A stretch of DNA of 64,000 nucleotides, taken from positions 152,803,718 to 152,867,717 of the forward strand of contig NC_079134.1 of NCBI RefSeq assembly GCF_945859705.1, given 5' to 3'. Numbering within the stretch: position 1 is the stretch's first letter; every line of letters starts with the position of its first letter. The stretch comes from Episyrphus balteatus. Lineage: Eukaryota > Arthropoda > Insecta > Diptera > Syrphidae. Below, one piece after another: positions 47,265 through 59,874 of this stretch. The position numbers were made by a program, and so were the translations under genes. The notes beneath the pieces were generated by a model. It did no database searches and was not told the DNA's origin. It saw only the letters and a program-made list of their open reading frames with translations.

Positions 47265-47535
47265 CGAAAAATTGTAATTTTCTGAGCTATTGTGGTTCAG
47301 AAAAGAACAAATAGATAAAGCTCAAAAAAAGTTTAAATTCATTTGAAATAATTTTGTATTTAAGTAATATTTTTTTTTATTTTGTTATGAAAAAAAGCTG
47401 GGCGATACTAATAGGCGAAATAAATTAATACTCACGTGTTTTTTTTTTAATAAAATGATATGAAAGTGAAAAAAAAAACAATTTAAAAAACGAAAAAAAA
47501 TTGAGTTTGATGCAAATTTAAGGAAAAACAGGTGT
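47265..47535. repeat. Diverged fragment of the 4866-5967 foldback family
   Basis: The order matches the loop and right arm of that element: TCTGAGCTATTGTGG, AAAAGAACAAATAGATAAAG (identical to the loop), GAAAAAAAGCTGGGC, AATTAATACTCACGTG, TGATATGAAAGTG and GAGTTTGATGCAAA. The terminal TACAGGGTG is missing. Confidence 0.75.
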
Positions 47536-47542
47536 CTAAAAC

Positions 47543-47572
47543 GGTCACTGTGGTGTATGTGTAACATTTTTT
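47543..47572 (+). repeat. Dispersed end motif GTCACTGTGGTGTATGTGTA
   Basis: Nearly identical to 23934-23962 and to the inverse of 53705-53735. Confidence 0.5.
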
Positions 47573-48485
47573 GGTTAAATCAGTTTTAAAATGTAAGCCT
47601 AATTTTTATAATAATAAAATTACAATAAAAACACAATTATTACTATTTATACTTATTTCATACCTTGGCAGTACCCCCCGTCTAACCATCTCAATTTCTC
47701 ATTGTATTTCACTAATGAATCCGTGTAAAATAGTGAGGAGAAAATGAAATCACAACAAAATAATACATTCCCTCAAAACCAATACGTACTTGCCATTCAT
47801 CAGTGAAATAATTTCTCCTTTCGATTTACCTACACAAAAAATATCAAATTAAATATTTGCATCAACATCCGGCACATGTAAAGCTTTTATAATCAAAAAA
47901 AAAAAAAAAAAATACACACAACAAACGAAAGCAAAACAAATTCTCCGTCAAAATGATTTCAATTCCAAAATTGTATCAATAATATCTGATTACACATAGC
48001 TACCCGCTGCCTACAAGTATTTTTATGCCACAAAATCATGTAGGTTTTGAATTTACATTTATTTCCTAATCCAAATGCAACAAAATTTCGTGTGAATGAA
48101 TTTTTTTTTTTTATTTCCAAGAAAATTTGCAAACAATCATCACACATTCTATTTTAAAATTCAAAAAATTCATACAAAAACTGCACGATTCAAAAATTTC
48201 AAATAAAACAATGTCCATAAAAGTACCCATATCACGGGTTTTACAACTTTTTAAAAATATATAAAACAAGACAGTATTATGCATTTGAAATAACACTTCA
48301 ACTAACCGCAATTGCATTAAGAAATTATGTAAAGCATTTTATCATTCTGTCACATTAGTTTCGGTTTTAGAATGCGGTTGGTCATTGTGAAACAACGCTA
48401 TAAAAACCAACCATAAGAATCTCTCAAAAAAAAAAACACACACACAATTAACTCAAAACATTCAATGAAGATTTCATTATCAATT
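47573..48485. other. No feature seen
   Basis: AT-rich, apparently free of recognised transposons. Confidence 0.3.
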
Positions 48486-48489
48486 AAAA

Positions 48490-49440
48490 TACAAGTCTAT
48501 AGAATACAATCAAGATTGTGTAACTTGGTGGAAGGGGGCGGGCGCCACCTTACTAGTTCACTGAACTGTGAATGAGAACGGATTGTGAACTTTTAAAGTC
48601 CGCCGCCCCGTCAGGCGGTACATCATCAAGAGGCCTATGTGTAGTTTACTTTGTCACAAATGCGCGTCTGCTGTCAAGCATGGCGACCTAATAAATTACC
48701 ATTCCCCCCTCCGTCTGTCAACCCCTTGACTTAAATTATAGACGCTTTTCATTTTACTTCCGTCTCTATTCGTTGTCTATGATTCTTATTTTTGCGCTGC
48801 GTGAGTGCACACTTTTAATTTCTAATTAATCCATTTAAAATACTTAACCAGTTATTATATAGTGGAAGACGGACGGTGTGGACCGGTTAACTTTAGTTCG
48901 TCAAACCGTTGAATTCTTGATGATTCTTGACTATAACCGACATTTTAATGGCCGCATTATGTGCAAAAATATTTTCAAGATGGTTGCGGCTTTATTTAGT
49001 TGATGTTGCCGCGCCCGCATCCGCCCACTTTCTCCTCCTTTTTCCTCCTTCCAATGTCAATCATAAATTCATTACTCATTCACTAAATCCGGTAAAATTG
49101 TTGTTTACTTTTTTTTGTATTCGCAAACTCAGGATTTCCTTCCCTTTACACACACTTTCTGGGGCGGGAATGGAGGAGATGGTGAATAAGAGCAACACGT
49201 GAGATTTAATGTAACGATTGTTTTCTCTCTCGTTTTGCAACAATTTGAATCACCATTCCGTTCCGTAGCCGTTGTTGTCGACGACTTGTCGTTCTCGTTG
49301 TCGGCCTCAGTCGTCGCCGAGAATGTCAGCAGCTGTTGTCTTGACCTTAAGTCATGAACAAGTCGTGCCAGGCTAGACGAAACAAAAACATACTAACGTA
49401 TATAACGGTATGTAGGCGAACTTCCATCACTTCCATTCCG
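48490..49440. other. GC-richer island, possible regulatory region
   Basis: Contains GAAGGGGGCGGGCGCCACC, CCGCCGCCCCGTCAGGCGG, CGTTGTTGTCGACGACTTGT and TCGTTGTCGGCCTCAGTCGT. The plus-strand frame at 48927-49202 carries no recognisable domain. This is the longest stretch of balanced composition in the window. Candidate promoter or enhancer; inference. Confidence 0.25.
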
Positions 49441-50282
49441 ACAAAATGGCTCGAATTGGCTATGAACTTGAACTAATTTTCTGTTTTTTTCTGTCGCTTT
49501 TTTCTGTTTGTATTTATATCGTAAGTCGCAACATGGATGCAGAAAAGCGTGGTTTATATAGTTTGGAGTTATAAATTGGTTGTGACAGCTTCATGAAACA
49601 TTACCATCATGTGACTGTGTTTTTTTAGGCCCACACATTCGTGTGGTGTAATATGCGTCTTGAAATTACTGCAGATATGAGAAGAGAAACAAACAAAACG
49701 ATGAGTGTTGATATCTTTGTTTGGGGACCTGCAACTGCAAAGTAATACATTTCAATAATGTAATTTAAAGATTTTACTCCGGTTGGAATAGAAGGTGCCA
49801 AGGTGGTGTCTGTGGCTGGGCAGGAAGCTTAACGATGTAACGGGGTTTTTGAAGATTGCCGTATGAGATTTGCGGCTTGTTGAGGCTTAATTGCTTAGTT
49901 TAAAAAAATATGACAAAATGGTTCGATGTTTGATAAAAAAAAATTGGAATTGAAGAAAAAGAGGGTACCTATGCATTAAAAGCTATAATGAGTCAAGCTT
50001 TTTTTCAAAACAAACACATTTTTAAAGAAAAGTGAAGCTAAAAGTTCTCATTTACGTCCAGACTTTATATGGCACTGAATTTTTTGGTCATTTTAAATAT
50101 CTCAGAATAATCTTTAATCTCAAAATTACTGAAACCAACTAAAATTTCAGCTTCTATAAGGTATTACAGAAACTAGTTTTTAGCTTTGATAAGGTTTTTC
50201 TAGACGAACGTCCTTAAAGAAGCTGAAATAAAGGTTTTCTGAAATTGCGACTTTTGACAGATTGCGACTTGCTTGGACCTTC
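49441..50282. other. No feature seen
   Basis: AT-rich without supported features. Confidence 0.3.
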
Positions 50283-50284
50283 TG

Positions 50285-51170
50285 CAAGGGCAGATCCAGG
50301 ATTTTTTTCTGGGGGGGCACAAGGGACGGATTGTCAAAAAAAATCAGCAATAACAGTTAGAAATAAAGTGAAGTATCATACATTTATTTTCACATCAAAT
50401 ACATAGGTACCAAATGACAAAAAAGTTATTCGGAAGGAACAATTTTCATATTCTTGGTACAGTAAAACCCACTTGAGTGCTTACCCACTTACCTCCCGAT
50501 TAGCCGGAAAAAAAAAATATTAAAAATCAAAAAATGCACTAACAATTCCGTCCTATAACTTTTCTTAAATTTAGTAATTCATTCTTTATTTTGTTTTTTG
50601 ACTGAAGTTGTTTCATTAAATAATATTTTTTGAGTAATTAAGTTTTAAAAATGAAATTTAGAAAACAAAATTTTTTTTCGTTTTTTAATTGATTTTGTAT
50701 AAAAGTTGCAATATTATGGACATATTTATATCATTATTTTTTGACCTGGAAGTTTTTAGTCGAATACTCAAGACTTCATTCTATGTCTAGAGTTCCTAAG
50801 AATTAAAAAAAACAACTGCAGCCTTATTTTATCCCTGGGAAACCATGTTTTTTTTTATTTGCATTAAAATTTTGTATTTGCATTTTTTTAAATTTTTAAC
50901 TGAATTTATCCCGTAATGAAACCCAAAGTCTTGACAAAAATAGTATTCAATGTATTTTTTTAAACTTCTTTTTCGCAATAATTGTTGACTTTGAAATCGA
51001 TTATTTCGAAAACAACTGATTAAAATAACTTGATTTAAAAACTATAATTAAGTGTACAATTCTAGCTTTTGAAAAAGATATCACTCATAACTGTAAGTGT
51101 TGCCATTGTTTTAGAAAATTGCCCCTCCCGCCCAAAGGAGGGGACATAGACCCTCCCTCCCATAAAAAAA
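50285..51170. mobile_element. Possible hAT-like fragment
   Basis: It begins AAGGGCAGATCCAGGATTTT with TCTGGGGGGGCACAAGGG, a start typical of insect hAT elements (CAGGGGCGGATCCAGG). It reaches GCCCCTCCCGCCC and GACCCTCCCTCCC at 51121-51165. No transposase frame. A run of 15 G followed by CACGTGC (51928-51949) may be another diverged end. Confidence 0.4.
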
Positions 51171-53279
51171 AATTAATGTATTGAATACCTCTACTAAAAA
51201 CCGTTTTCAATTCTCGGCGCCTAAGTACTCGTATCGAAAAAGTAAGCTAATCCGATTTTGGTAAAAACGGATTATTATTGCTGAGGCCTTCAGGAACAAA
51301 GCCTCATCTTTAGTTTTTGTCGTCATTTTAGGTCAACCTTAAACTTGTTCAGGTTCACTGTGTGTACAGATTCTTTTGAAATTTGAATCACTATTTCTGT
51401 ACATATTTTTAAAGGCTTCCCTGGAGAAATTTTCTCAATAATATAATACTTATAAAAATCTATAAGTAAGGGTCACTTTTGAGGAGTGTTTTTTCAAGGG
51501 GTTGCGCTATTTAAAAAAAAAAAACTTATGTTTAAAAAAAAAAAACAAACGAAAAAAGTGCAAATTTTTTAAGTATGTACTTCAACCCCTCCGTATGAAA
51601 AAATAGAGTTGCATACACAGTTAATTTTTTTTTTTAAGAATACCATTCATACCTTGATTGTCGATGTCCATATCAAAATTTTTCACCAAAATCACTTTCA
51701 AGTTTAAAAAAAAAAAAATTACTTAAAAAATTCACTTTTTTTCGTGTTTACCCAAATAATCGTATATTTATTTGTGAGATGGAGTTTTTTATTGGAAAGG
51801 GATGCAACAAACAATAAAATTCGCAGCCAGAAATAGACAAGAGTTTCACTCAAGTTTTTTCTGTTATTTTATTTATATATTTTAGCAACTCTTATAATTT
51901 GATTTGCTTTGAGTATGAACCAGTTCTGGGGGGGGGGGGGGGCACGTGCTTTAAAATTAAATTGGTACTATATGTAAAGGAAAAGATGCAACAAATCTGA
52001 GGAATGCAGTTAAATGAATTTTTTTCCGCGTTTTTTTTTTTTTTAATTTACAAATTACATTTTTAAAATCTGTTTCTTTTCCCCTAAGATAAAATCAACA
52101 ATTTGCCAATTGAATCTTTCTTTCATTCTTTGAGTTGATTTACTTCAAAGTGAGCTAAGATTAAAATTTTAGAATACTTCAATTAAACTTTGAGTTTTTA
52201 ACTTCTTAAAAATCGCTGCTCTAACTTTTTATTTCATAAGATGAACCAATGTAACTGCGGTTACGGGGACAAATTGTATATTTATAATAAAATATTATCA
52301 ATTCAAGGTTTAAAAATGCGTATAATGCAATTCTTCTCATCTTTTATTACTAAAAATAAAAACTATTACAAAAAATAAAAGAGTTCAACTCTATTAATTA
52401 AAAGTAATCGTTCCTTTGTCGCATTGTATATTTTAATATTTCCCAATAAAAGCAAAGTTGGTCAATAGCACCGCTTTGTATACGAGATTTGATTCTGTAT
52501 ATTAATGCCCACTTAATAGTATATTTACGCACCCATAACTCCCGTGAATTCCTGCACATTCAACATGAGGCTAACGGACGATGCGCACCCTCTACCGCAC
52601 TGCGCATGCATTGTAATGCATTTTCAATGCGCATGATAATTATTATGCCCACGATGTTAGTATATTTTTCAACTTTGTATACAAAATTATGATATTTCCT
52701 TTGAATTTCAAAGTGTTTTGTCATAAAATTGATATTTCAATTTAGCTTTTTTTTAGGTTCTTTTAGCTTTGAAATAGACGTCTATAACGACTTTGTTGCA
52801 TGCGACAAGGATGTTAAATGAAAAATTAATATTTACTACGACGTTAAATTCGAAGAACTATCAATTTTTAATGATGATGGTGGAATGATGTCAATCATAA
52901 AAAAATTGATCATTCAACTCAAGATTTTTAGCCAAGTGATTTTTTTATGATAGCATACCTTCCGATTCCTTTAACTTTCTCTTTTTTTTATATATTAATT
53001 GCTAGAGGAAAATGGTTAAATGGATTTAGATTTAAAAATTTCTGGACATTTTTCGAACACAAAAAATAATAAGTAAATCACTTAACATAACACCAGAATA
53101 TTTCAGTTCAAATTACTATTTGGCCATAAGGTTAGCTTAAAAGAATAATGATTTCATGAGTAAACTTTTTAGATCATTTCAATACAGTTTTAAAATTTAA
53201 TGATGTGAACACTGCCAATTTTTTTTAAACATTTTGTACATAAAACACAATTTAAAATAGAAAGACTCTTAAGAAAACA
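51171..53279. other. No gene; TGCGCA cluster at 52581-52636
   Basis: Mostly AT-rich. 52581-52636 holds ATGCGCACC, TGCGCATGCATTG and CAATGCGCATG, a small inverted arrangement around TAATGCATT. Confidence 0.3.
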
Positions 53280-53513
53280 ATTCTTCTAATTCTTTGATAC
53301 AAAAGGAATTTATTGCCATACTTTTTTTTTGGAGGAAAAAACCACTTATAAAGTTGTTTTCGTAATTAAAAAAAAAAAAATAGATTATGTTTAATTTGAT
53401 ATAATTTCTTTATAAAATTAAATTCAAAAAAATATTAGATTAAAAAGCTTTAGCATTTAAGCAACTCTTATCATGAGAGCAAATATGTGAGAATCAGTCG
53501 TGCATTTTATTTT
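53280..53513 (-). repeat. Diverged RepA end, reverse
   Basis: The minus strand begins AAATAAAATGCACGACTGAT, then TTTGCTCTCATGATAAGAG and later GTATGGCAATAAATTCC. It aligns with the first 230 bp of RepA with many differences. Confidence 0.55.
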
Positions 53514-53704
53514 CTATAGAAACCCAACTGATAATTCTGGCTCTTTCACTTGTACATCTAAAAAGCCAAATTTTTATCGGATATGTTATGAAAACCACAT
53601 GACTAGTTAAAGTATCACAAAACTGTTATACAAAAATTAAATCTTTCAATTAATTAATTTATTAATCTTATAACCAGCCGTATAAAGATGTGCATAGAAA
53701 ATAA

Positions 53705-53735
53705 TGTTACACATACGCCACAGTGACTCATGTAC
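53705..53735 (-). repeat. Dispersed end motif GTCACTGTGGCGTATGTGTA
   Basis: Third copy of the motif found at 23934 and 47543, in reverse. Confidence 0.5.
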
Positions 53736-53782
53736 CTCTACATTATAAGATTTAACTTCTTTGTAGTTTTTGGAATAAATTA

Positions 53783-54734
53783 CACTGGTCAACAAGGTTT
53801 TTGCCACAAGAACCAAAATATACTTTTCTAGTAGTTTTTAAGGTGCTGAATCAGAATCTGAAGTCAGAAAAATTTGATTGGCCTTCGTTTTTGAAATATT
53901 ACCGTTAGAAAATGTCAAAAAACGTCATTTTGGCTGTTTTCGAGGTTATGTTTTTATGTGGAGTAATTAATTGTGAATACATTTGTAACGGTGACTATAA
54001 GAGCTAGTTTTATTCTTTTAAAAAATGTTTAAATCTTTCCGATATCTCTTTTATTGGACGAGATATTTAAAATTTAAGTAGCGGTCTTTGAATCAGAAAC
54101 AACATTGGCCAACCAAATTACACTTTTTTTTGCCACAAGAATCAAAATATATTTTTCTGAAGGTTTTTGGGTTGCTGAACTTGAATCCACAATCAGAAAA
54201 ATTCTATTAGCCTTCGTTCTTAAAATATTACCGTTATAAAATGCAAAAAAGGGTTTTTTTTATAACGGTTATATTTCAAGAACGGAGGCTAATAGAATTT
54301 TTCCGATTGCGGATTTGAGTTCAGCAACTCGAAAACCTTCAAAAAAGTATATTTTGGTTCTTGTGGCAAAAATTCTGTGACCAGTGACTTAAACTTTAGA
54401 TTAAGTTTAGTTTCTCTTTGACTTATTAAATGAAACTTAAGATATCTCGAGCAATAAAAGAGATATCGGGAAAATTTAAAAAGTTTTTGAAAGAAGAATA
54501 TTTGTTCTTAAAATAACCGTTACAAATTTGTTTACAATGAATTACCCAACATAAAAACAGAACCTCGAAAACAGCCAAAATTACGTTTTTTGACATTTTC
54601 TAACGGTAATATTTCAAAAACGAAGGCCAATCAAATTTTTCTGACTTCAGATTCGGATTCAGCACCCCAAAAACTACAAGAAAAGTATATTTTGGTTCTT
54701 GTGGCAAAAAAAAGTTAAATTTTGTTGACCAGTG
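53783..54734. mobile_element. 0.95-kb foldback, CACTGGTCAACAA ends
   Basis: The left end CACTGGTCAACAA, then TTTTTGCCACAAGAACCAAA, is mirrored at the right end. Arms of about 310 bp include TTTTTGAAATATTACCGTTA and GATATCTCTTTTATT. The loop is occupied by a smaller foldback of the same family (54103-54387). Confidence 0.85.
54103..54387. mobile_element. Nested foldback of the same family
   Basis: The ends CATTGGCCAACCAAATTACA and the inverse of TTCTGTGACCAGTG enclose arms with TTTGCCACAAGAATCAAAAT and TTCGTTCTTAAAATATTACC around a short CAAAAAAGGG loop. The arms are related to but differ from the outer arms, so this is a second, older or separate insertion or a duplication of the end. Confidence 0.75.
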
Positions 54735-55240
54735 TTATTTAAGAACTCGTCGGCGCAAAGCCAAAACTGCGAATCTGCATTTTTTTACATTTTCATTTTA
54801 ATATAAAATTCAACTTGTTATCGGTCCCTCTATTCACTGCATCGACCCCTATCCTCTATCTGTTGCCCAGCAGCCTAAACTATCAATTTCTGTTGCACGA
54901 GTTTCCATAAAATTGCATGAGTTTCCAAAACTTTGAGGTCGTTTTTCTCGAAACTTCAATTTTGGAGATTCGTGATTTTGGCGTTGTGCCCACGACATAT
55001 AACGGACGGTTCATTGACCACAGGCATCCACTGTAATGATTGTTTGGGATGTTGTAATTGTAAATGTAAGTTTTATAAAAACTTTTTTGTAGTTTGGAAA
55101 AACCGCGAAAAAAAAAACCACGAAATGGACAGACTTTCTTAGATTTATGTAAGCCTTTTATTTCTCAATGTTACATTAAGAAAAGAGGACAAAAATAATT
55201 ACATAAGTTGACATACTTTTCTTTGCACATTTTAATTAAT
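54735..55240. other. No feature seen
   Basis: AT-rich with a few CGTCGG words; the frame at 54933-55142 is not protein-like. Confidence 0.3.
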
Positions 55241-55242
55241 TA

Positions 55243-56160
55243 GGGTCAATGTGGGTAAATGTAAACAATTTCATGTCTTTTTTTTCCTTTTGACTTTAGA
55301 TTTTAATATGTTTTCACGGAACAACTTGACAGGTATCTTCAAATGCAAATATGAAATGATGGCAATTCTTCTTTACAAATATAAACAAATATTTCCCAAA
55401 TTTACAAATACCCCACCGCCACCATGTTTGTGTTTTTATACAAATTCGGGGTAAATGTAAACAGTGGTTTAAAATTTTGAATTTCCTCTTTATCATATGG
55501 ATAATGACTTGAAAAACGTTCAAGAAGGTATTTGACAAAAACTTAGGCGCCCAATATGCATCCTGAGCAGCTCTGAAAGTCATATTTTTTTTTTACGTCA
55601 AAGACCGATTTTGCACCATCATCCACTGATGGTGGACTTTAAAATGTGACTCCGAGGCACTTAAGCAATAGTAATTGACTAAAAATACTTAATTTTTATT
55701 TTAACCAATAATTTCAGCAAAAATATATGTTTATCTAAATTTACCCCCAGAATACGTTGTTTACATTTACCTATTATGAAAAATATTCTGGGGTAAATGT
55801 AAACACATGCAAATCGACATAAATGTCCTGTATTTTAAAATTTGTTTCTTTCACATAGAATCTACATCAAAATTAAAAACTAAAAAGTATTTGCAAATTA
55901 TACTGACTTAATTGAATCTGCAAAAATATTTAATTTTTCTGAAAGACTAACGACTTGTTTGGCACTTTAAAAAATTTATCTTTCACGGAAAATACGCTCG
56001 TCGAATGAATTTTTTCTTGACAGCAATGAGCTTGACGTATAAGTTAAAAGATACATGCGTCCGTGATTTGTATTTATGTATGCGTCAAAAAGATTTAACT
56101 GAAGCTTGTTATGAGCCATGTTTTCATTTACCCCTGTTTAAATTTACCCACTTTGACCCT
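55243..56160. mobile_element. 0.92-kb TA-flanked element, GGGTCAATGTGGGTAAATG ends
   Basis: The ends GGGTCAATGTGGGTAAATGT and the inverse of TAAATTTACCCACTTTGACCC are flanked by TA (55241-55242, 56161-56162). The submotif GGGGTAAATGTAAACA recurs inside, in both orientations, at about 55447, 55740-55770, 55790 and 56128. No transposase is readable. Confidence 0.85.
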
Positions 56161-56162
56161 AA

Positions 56163-58628
56163 CAAATTCTACTCATGGTATTATAAAATTCTTTGTAAAT
56201 TTTGTCTAATTTATCGATAGAATTTAAAAGGGAAACAATGAACTCATTGCAAAAGTGTCCCACCCGTGACGGTGGAGTGCCTCATTTATTTATCTCTCAC
56301 CAAATGCTCTAAATTTTATTTTATTATTAGGTACTACTGAAAGTTTTTTTCTTTATATGATTTCAAAGTGAAATTTTATTATCAAACCTATTTCAACATA
56401 GAGACAAAATATTCAACCCAATTATCCCAATTTCGTTGCTAACCAAAAAAAATCTATATATCTATTCCAATTTAATCCCTCAAAAGGTAGTTGGTATACC
56501 AAATTAAATGCGTTTCTATTTTAATTAACATACCTACATAGTTTTGAATAACTTCATTACTCCTTTCATGGGAAGTTTACAAGTCATCACATATGTAATA
56601 AATTAAGTAGGTACTTACTAACAATTGAAAAAAAAAAAATGCGGAAACGACATTTTAAATACATGACACTGCTGCAACAACCGTGGTGACAACTTTTCAA
56701 CGTCCATTTGATGATAAATGCTTGCATACTGCATAACATAGACTCTGCTTATCGCAACACACAACCCTTTTTGTTGTATCGCTTTTTTTGTTTATGAATA
56801 TTAGCCATATTCTATGGGAAAGGGTCAATGGCAATGCCTCACTTGTTGCTTTATGCTGACTTAACAAAATTTTTATAATAGTTTGAGCTGGAAAGTTGTA
56901 TAGTTATAAAAAAAAAATACTTCTTGGAATATCTATAAAACTTTAACACTTTAAAAACACGAATTCATAAAGATAACCATTTTTTGCTGAAATTCGATAT
57001 TTTTGTATTTTAATTTAAAAACTGCCTCTTTAAAAAAGTACTTCATTTGCTGTATTAGAAGTACCCAAAATCCAACTGTACTTTCCAAACTGTACAAAAT
57101 TTTAATCCAAAGATGTGACATGAGGACAAAACCAACTTAAAGGGGCTCGACGCGGCGGCTCGCGCCACACTCCGAAGTCCGGATATGCAAAGTTGTAGAC
57201 GCGTGAATTTTATATTTAATTCAGTTCTCAATCTATTCGATTCCGTTGTGTGTAGCCAAAAATTATGCTCAGATTACGGTATAAGGCATTTTGTTTATAC
57301 CTACAAGAAATACTGTTAGAAGACGAAGCAAAATGATATAGATTTTGAATTCATGTCACGATTTTTAGGTCTCCCACACCTTTTCTAAGAAAGTTTGTTT
57401 CATTAAACCTTGAGTGACAGTTTTATGAAAGAAAAATGCTTAATTTCAAGTTTTTTTCTTTGACTAAATAAACTAAGCTTCGAATGGCCTCGATCATAAA
57501 AAAAATGAACAGAGACAAATTGTCGCGTTGATTTGAAATTCAACGAACTTGCTTATACAAAAAAGATCGCACTACAAATTTTTCAAATTGAACTCAATTG
57601 ATTTGTCTCGATTTATGAGAGAGTTCATTGTATTCAGATGTTTTTTTTTTTAATTTTATATTTAACATACAATGCGAAATAAGATCTTGGTCAAAATTGA
57701 TATGACGTATCAAACTGATCATAAACACATGTACGGTAGGTTGATATTTTTTTATTTTTATTTATTAAGGTTCTGTCTGTCATGTGTTTTGATTTTTTTC
57801 GCTAAATTGATGGGCTAAGCAAATTTTTATTTATTGGCATTCAAGGGAAGTAAATTATGCTTGTGGAGCTTTTGGAACATTTGTGTGCTTCTGAAGTGAT
57901 TAATTTCTTGATGGTTATAAAATTTTGTTATCAGTTTGAAACTTATAAGGGGCTTGAGTTTGGGAATTAAGATTGATATACCTACTTTTAGTTGGTGACA
58001 AAAATAAAAATAATTGCACGGATTTTAAGAATAAAAAATTATTTAATTTTATGGAAATTTTGATTTTGGGGGCTTTAACAATGGTACAAGTAAGATAGAT
58101 ACAGGAAGGCGAATTATTTCATATGAGAAACACGGATTTTCTAAAAAACATATGTTTTGGTTTTGAGACCCCATCGCCATCGCATCACTAAAGAGTATTT
58201 GACGTTAAAAACCGGACACTATTATTTAAGGATTTTTTTGTTGGAAACTAATAAAAAAAAAAACACATGTCTGAACTTAAAAAAGTATATTTTTGGAAAA
58301 AAAATTGTTAAAAGTCATAAGTCATAACAGTTAAATAAAAAGTCTGGTATTGGGCTTAGGCTAGTCTGATTGATCAGAGTGGAATAGTGTGTTGATTTCT
58401 CCTAAACGGTTTTTCCGATTTCAACGACTTTTTAATTAAAATATTTATGTACATTATGTAGACACCTAAATATTATTTAGTATTGAAATTTCTAAAAAAA
58501 AAATTTTTGATTTAAAAAAATTTATAAATATATATGTTTTTATTTTAACTAAAATTTTAAATATATACAAAGATTTTTATCTGCCTTGTTTTTAAAGATT
58601 TAAAATTTCAAACTTACGACAATGACCT
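56163..58628. other. No gene; short GC patch at 57145-57205
   Basis: AT-rich. The patch GGGGCTCGACGCGGCGGCTC followed by CGCCACACTCCGAAGTCCGG stands out but is under 80 bp and not open in a protein-like frame. Confidence 0.3.
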
Positions 58629-58631
58629 TAA

Positions 58632-59353
58632 GGCCCATTTGCTGAAACGGAACTTAAATCTTTATGTGAAACATAAACCCTAAAGTTCTACATAATCGTT
58701 TGCACGAACTTTAACTCGTGTCATAAATTCTTTTAAGTTTAACATAACTTAGGGGCAAGAAATAGTAGAACATAAGGGTTTTATGATCTACATAAGAAAT
58801 TTTTATTGAGCAAAAAGCCATAAAATCCCTTAAAAATGATGTTGTCTATAAAATTAACATCAGTAATTAATTAAAGAATGGTCAACTCACTTTTATACGT
58901 TAACCATGATACAATTGGTCGCATAAATGTTTACAGAAGTATTTGTCAATTTTTTTCCATATATTTGTCAATTTTCCGTCACTTAATTGTGACACACAAA
59001 CACATTTGTAAAAAATTTCCATCACATGAATAATTTTTTTTTTATCAAATCAAACACACATTTTTAATCAGTTTCACTATATTTAATTAATTTTTGCAAT
59101 ACAAAACCACAAAATAACAAAATTATTAAAAAATTTCAGCTTAATTGCTCAAAAAAAAAAATAAAATTAACTGACGTTTGTATCGATTTGACATTCGAAT
59201 TTGAAGTTCTCAGCGATTTCTCGCATGAAAGTTAAACATTGCTAGGTTAAACATAAATTTTTTTTAACAACTCAGAATAAACTAAGTAAAACACAAGGAC
59301 TATGTTCGACCTAGCTATGAATCAAATTTATGATCCGTATGAGCAAATGGGCC
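58632..59353. mobile_element. 722-bp PIF/Harbinger-like MITE (TAA)
   Basis: The ends GGCCCATTTGCTGAAACGG and the inverse of CCGTATGAGCAAATGGGCC are flanked by TAA (58629-58631, 59354-59356). A 3-bp TWA duplication and GGCCC-type ends fit the PIF/Harbinger group. No transposase. Confidence 0.7.
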
Positions 59354-59874
59354 TAAGAGTCGTCTATCGAGTAATTTATTACCTATACATATAATTTTCA
59401 TTAAAAATATTGTTATTTGTAAATAGAAGTTATACATTTTATCAACATTAAATATGAAAAGATATGACAAAAACAAAAATTTTATTTACTAGCAAAAATT
59501 TTAAACTTAAAAATTTTAAATTTATGTTATTTTAAAAAGGCATTCAATTTTTGCGGTGTTTTATTGGTAACTTAGTACTTAGCCAGTAAAATTTTGCACG
59601 AGAAACAACAACAGTTATCACTAAGGATAAAAAAAAGTTTGTTATTTGTTGGCTTACAGAAAAAATTATTTTTCGAAACTTATACATTTGTGACCCACAA
59701 TAAAGGATTGTTAATTATAAGTAAAAGTTATCGTTTGTTGTTGATTACAACACAAAATGTTTACTTAGTAAAATACTGAATAGGTACCACCAAAACACGG
59801 CTTTTATTTGCAACATTATGAAAATATATTTCGATCTTTATTTCATTTGTTTAATTAAACTCTTTAACAAGAAA
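59354..59874. other. No separate feature; contains probable 3' UTR of the LINE remnant
   Basis: AT-rich. On the minus strand downstream of the LINE stop codon there is an AATAAA near 59800 that could be its polyadenylation signal. Confidence 0.3.

Noticed and set aside
51928..51942. Run of 15 G as a quadruplex-type regulatory site
   Set aside because: A homopolymer next to hAT-like CTGGGG...CACGTGC is better explained as slippage at a decayed transposon end.
47543..53735. GTCACTGTGG motifs as the two ends of a 6.2-kb element
   Set aside because: Orientation fits, but the interior holds unrelated elements and a GC-richer island, and no target duplication was seen.
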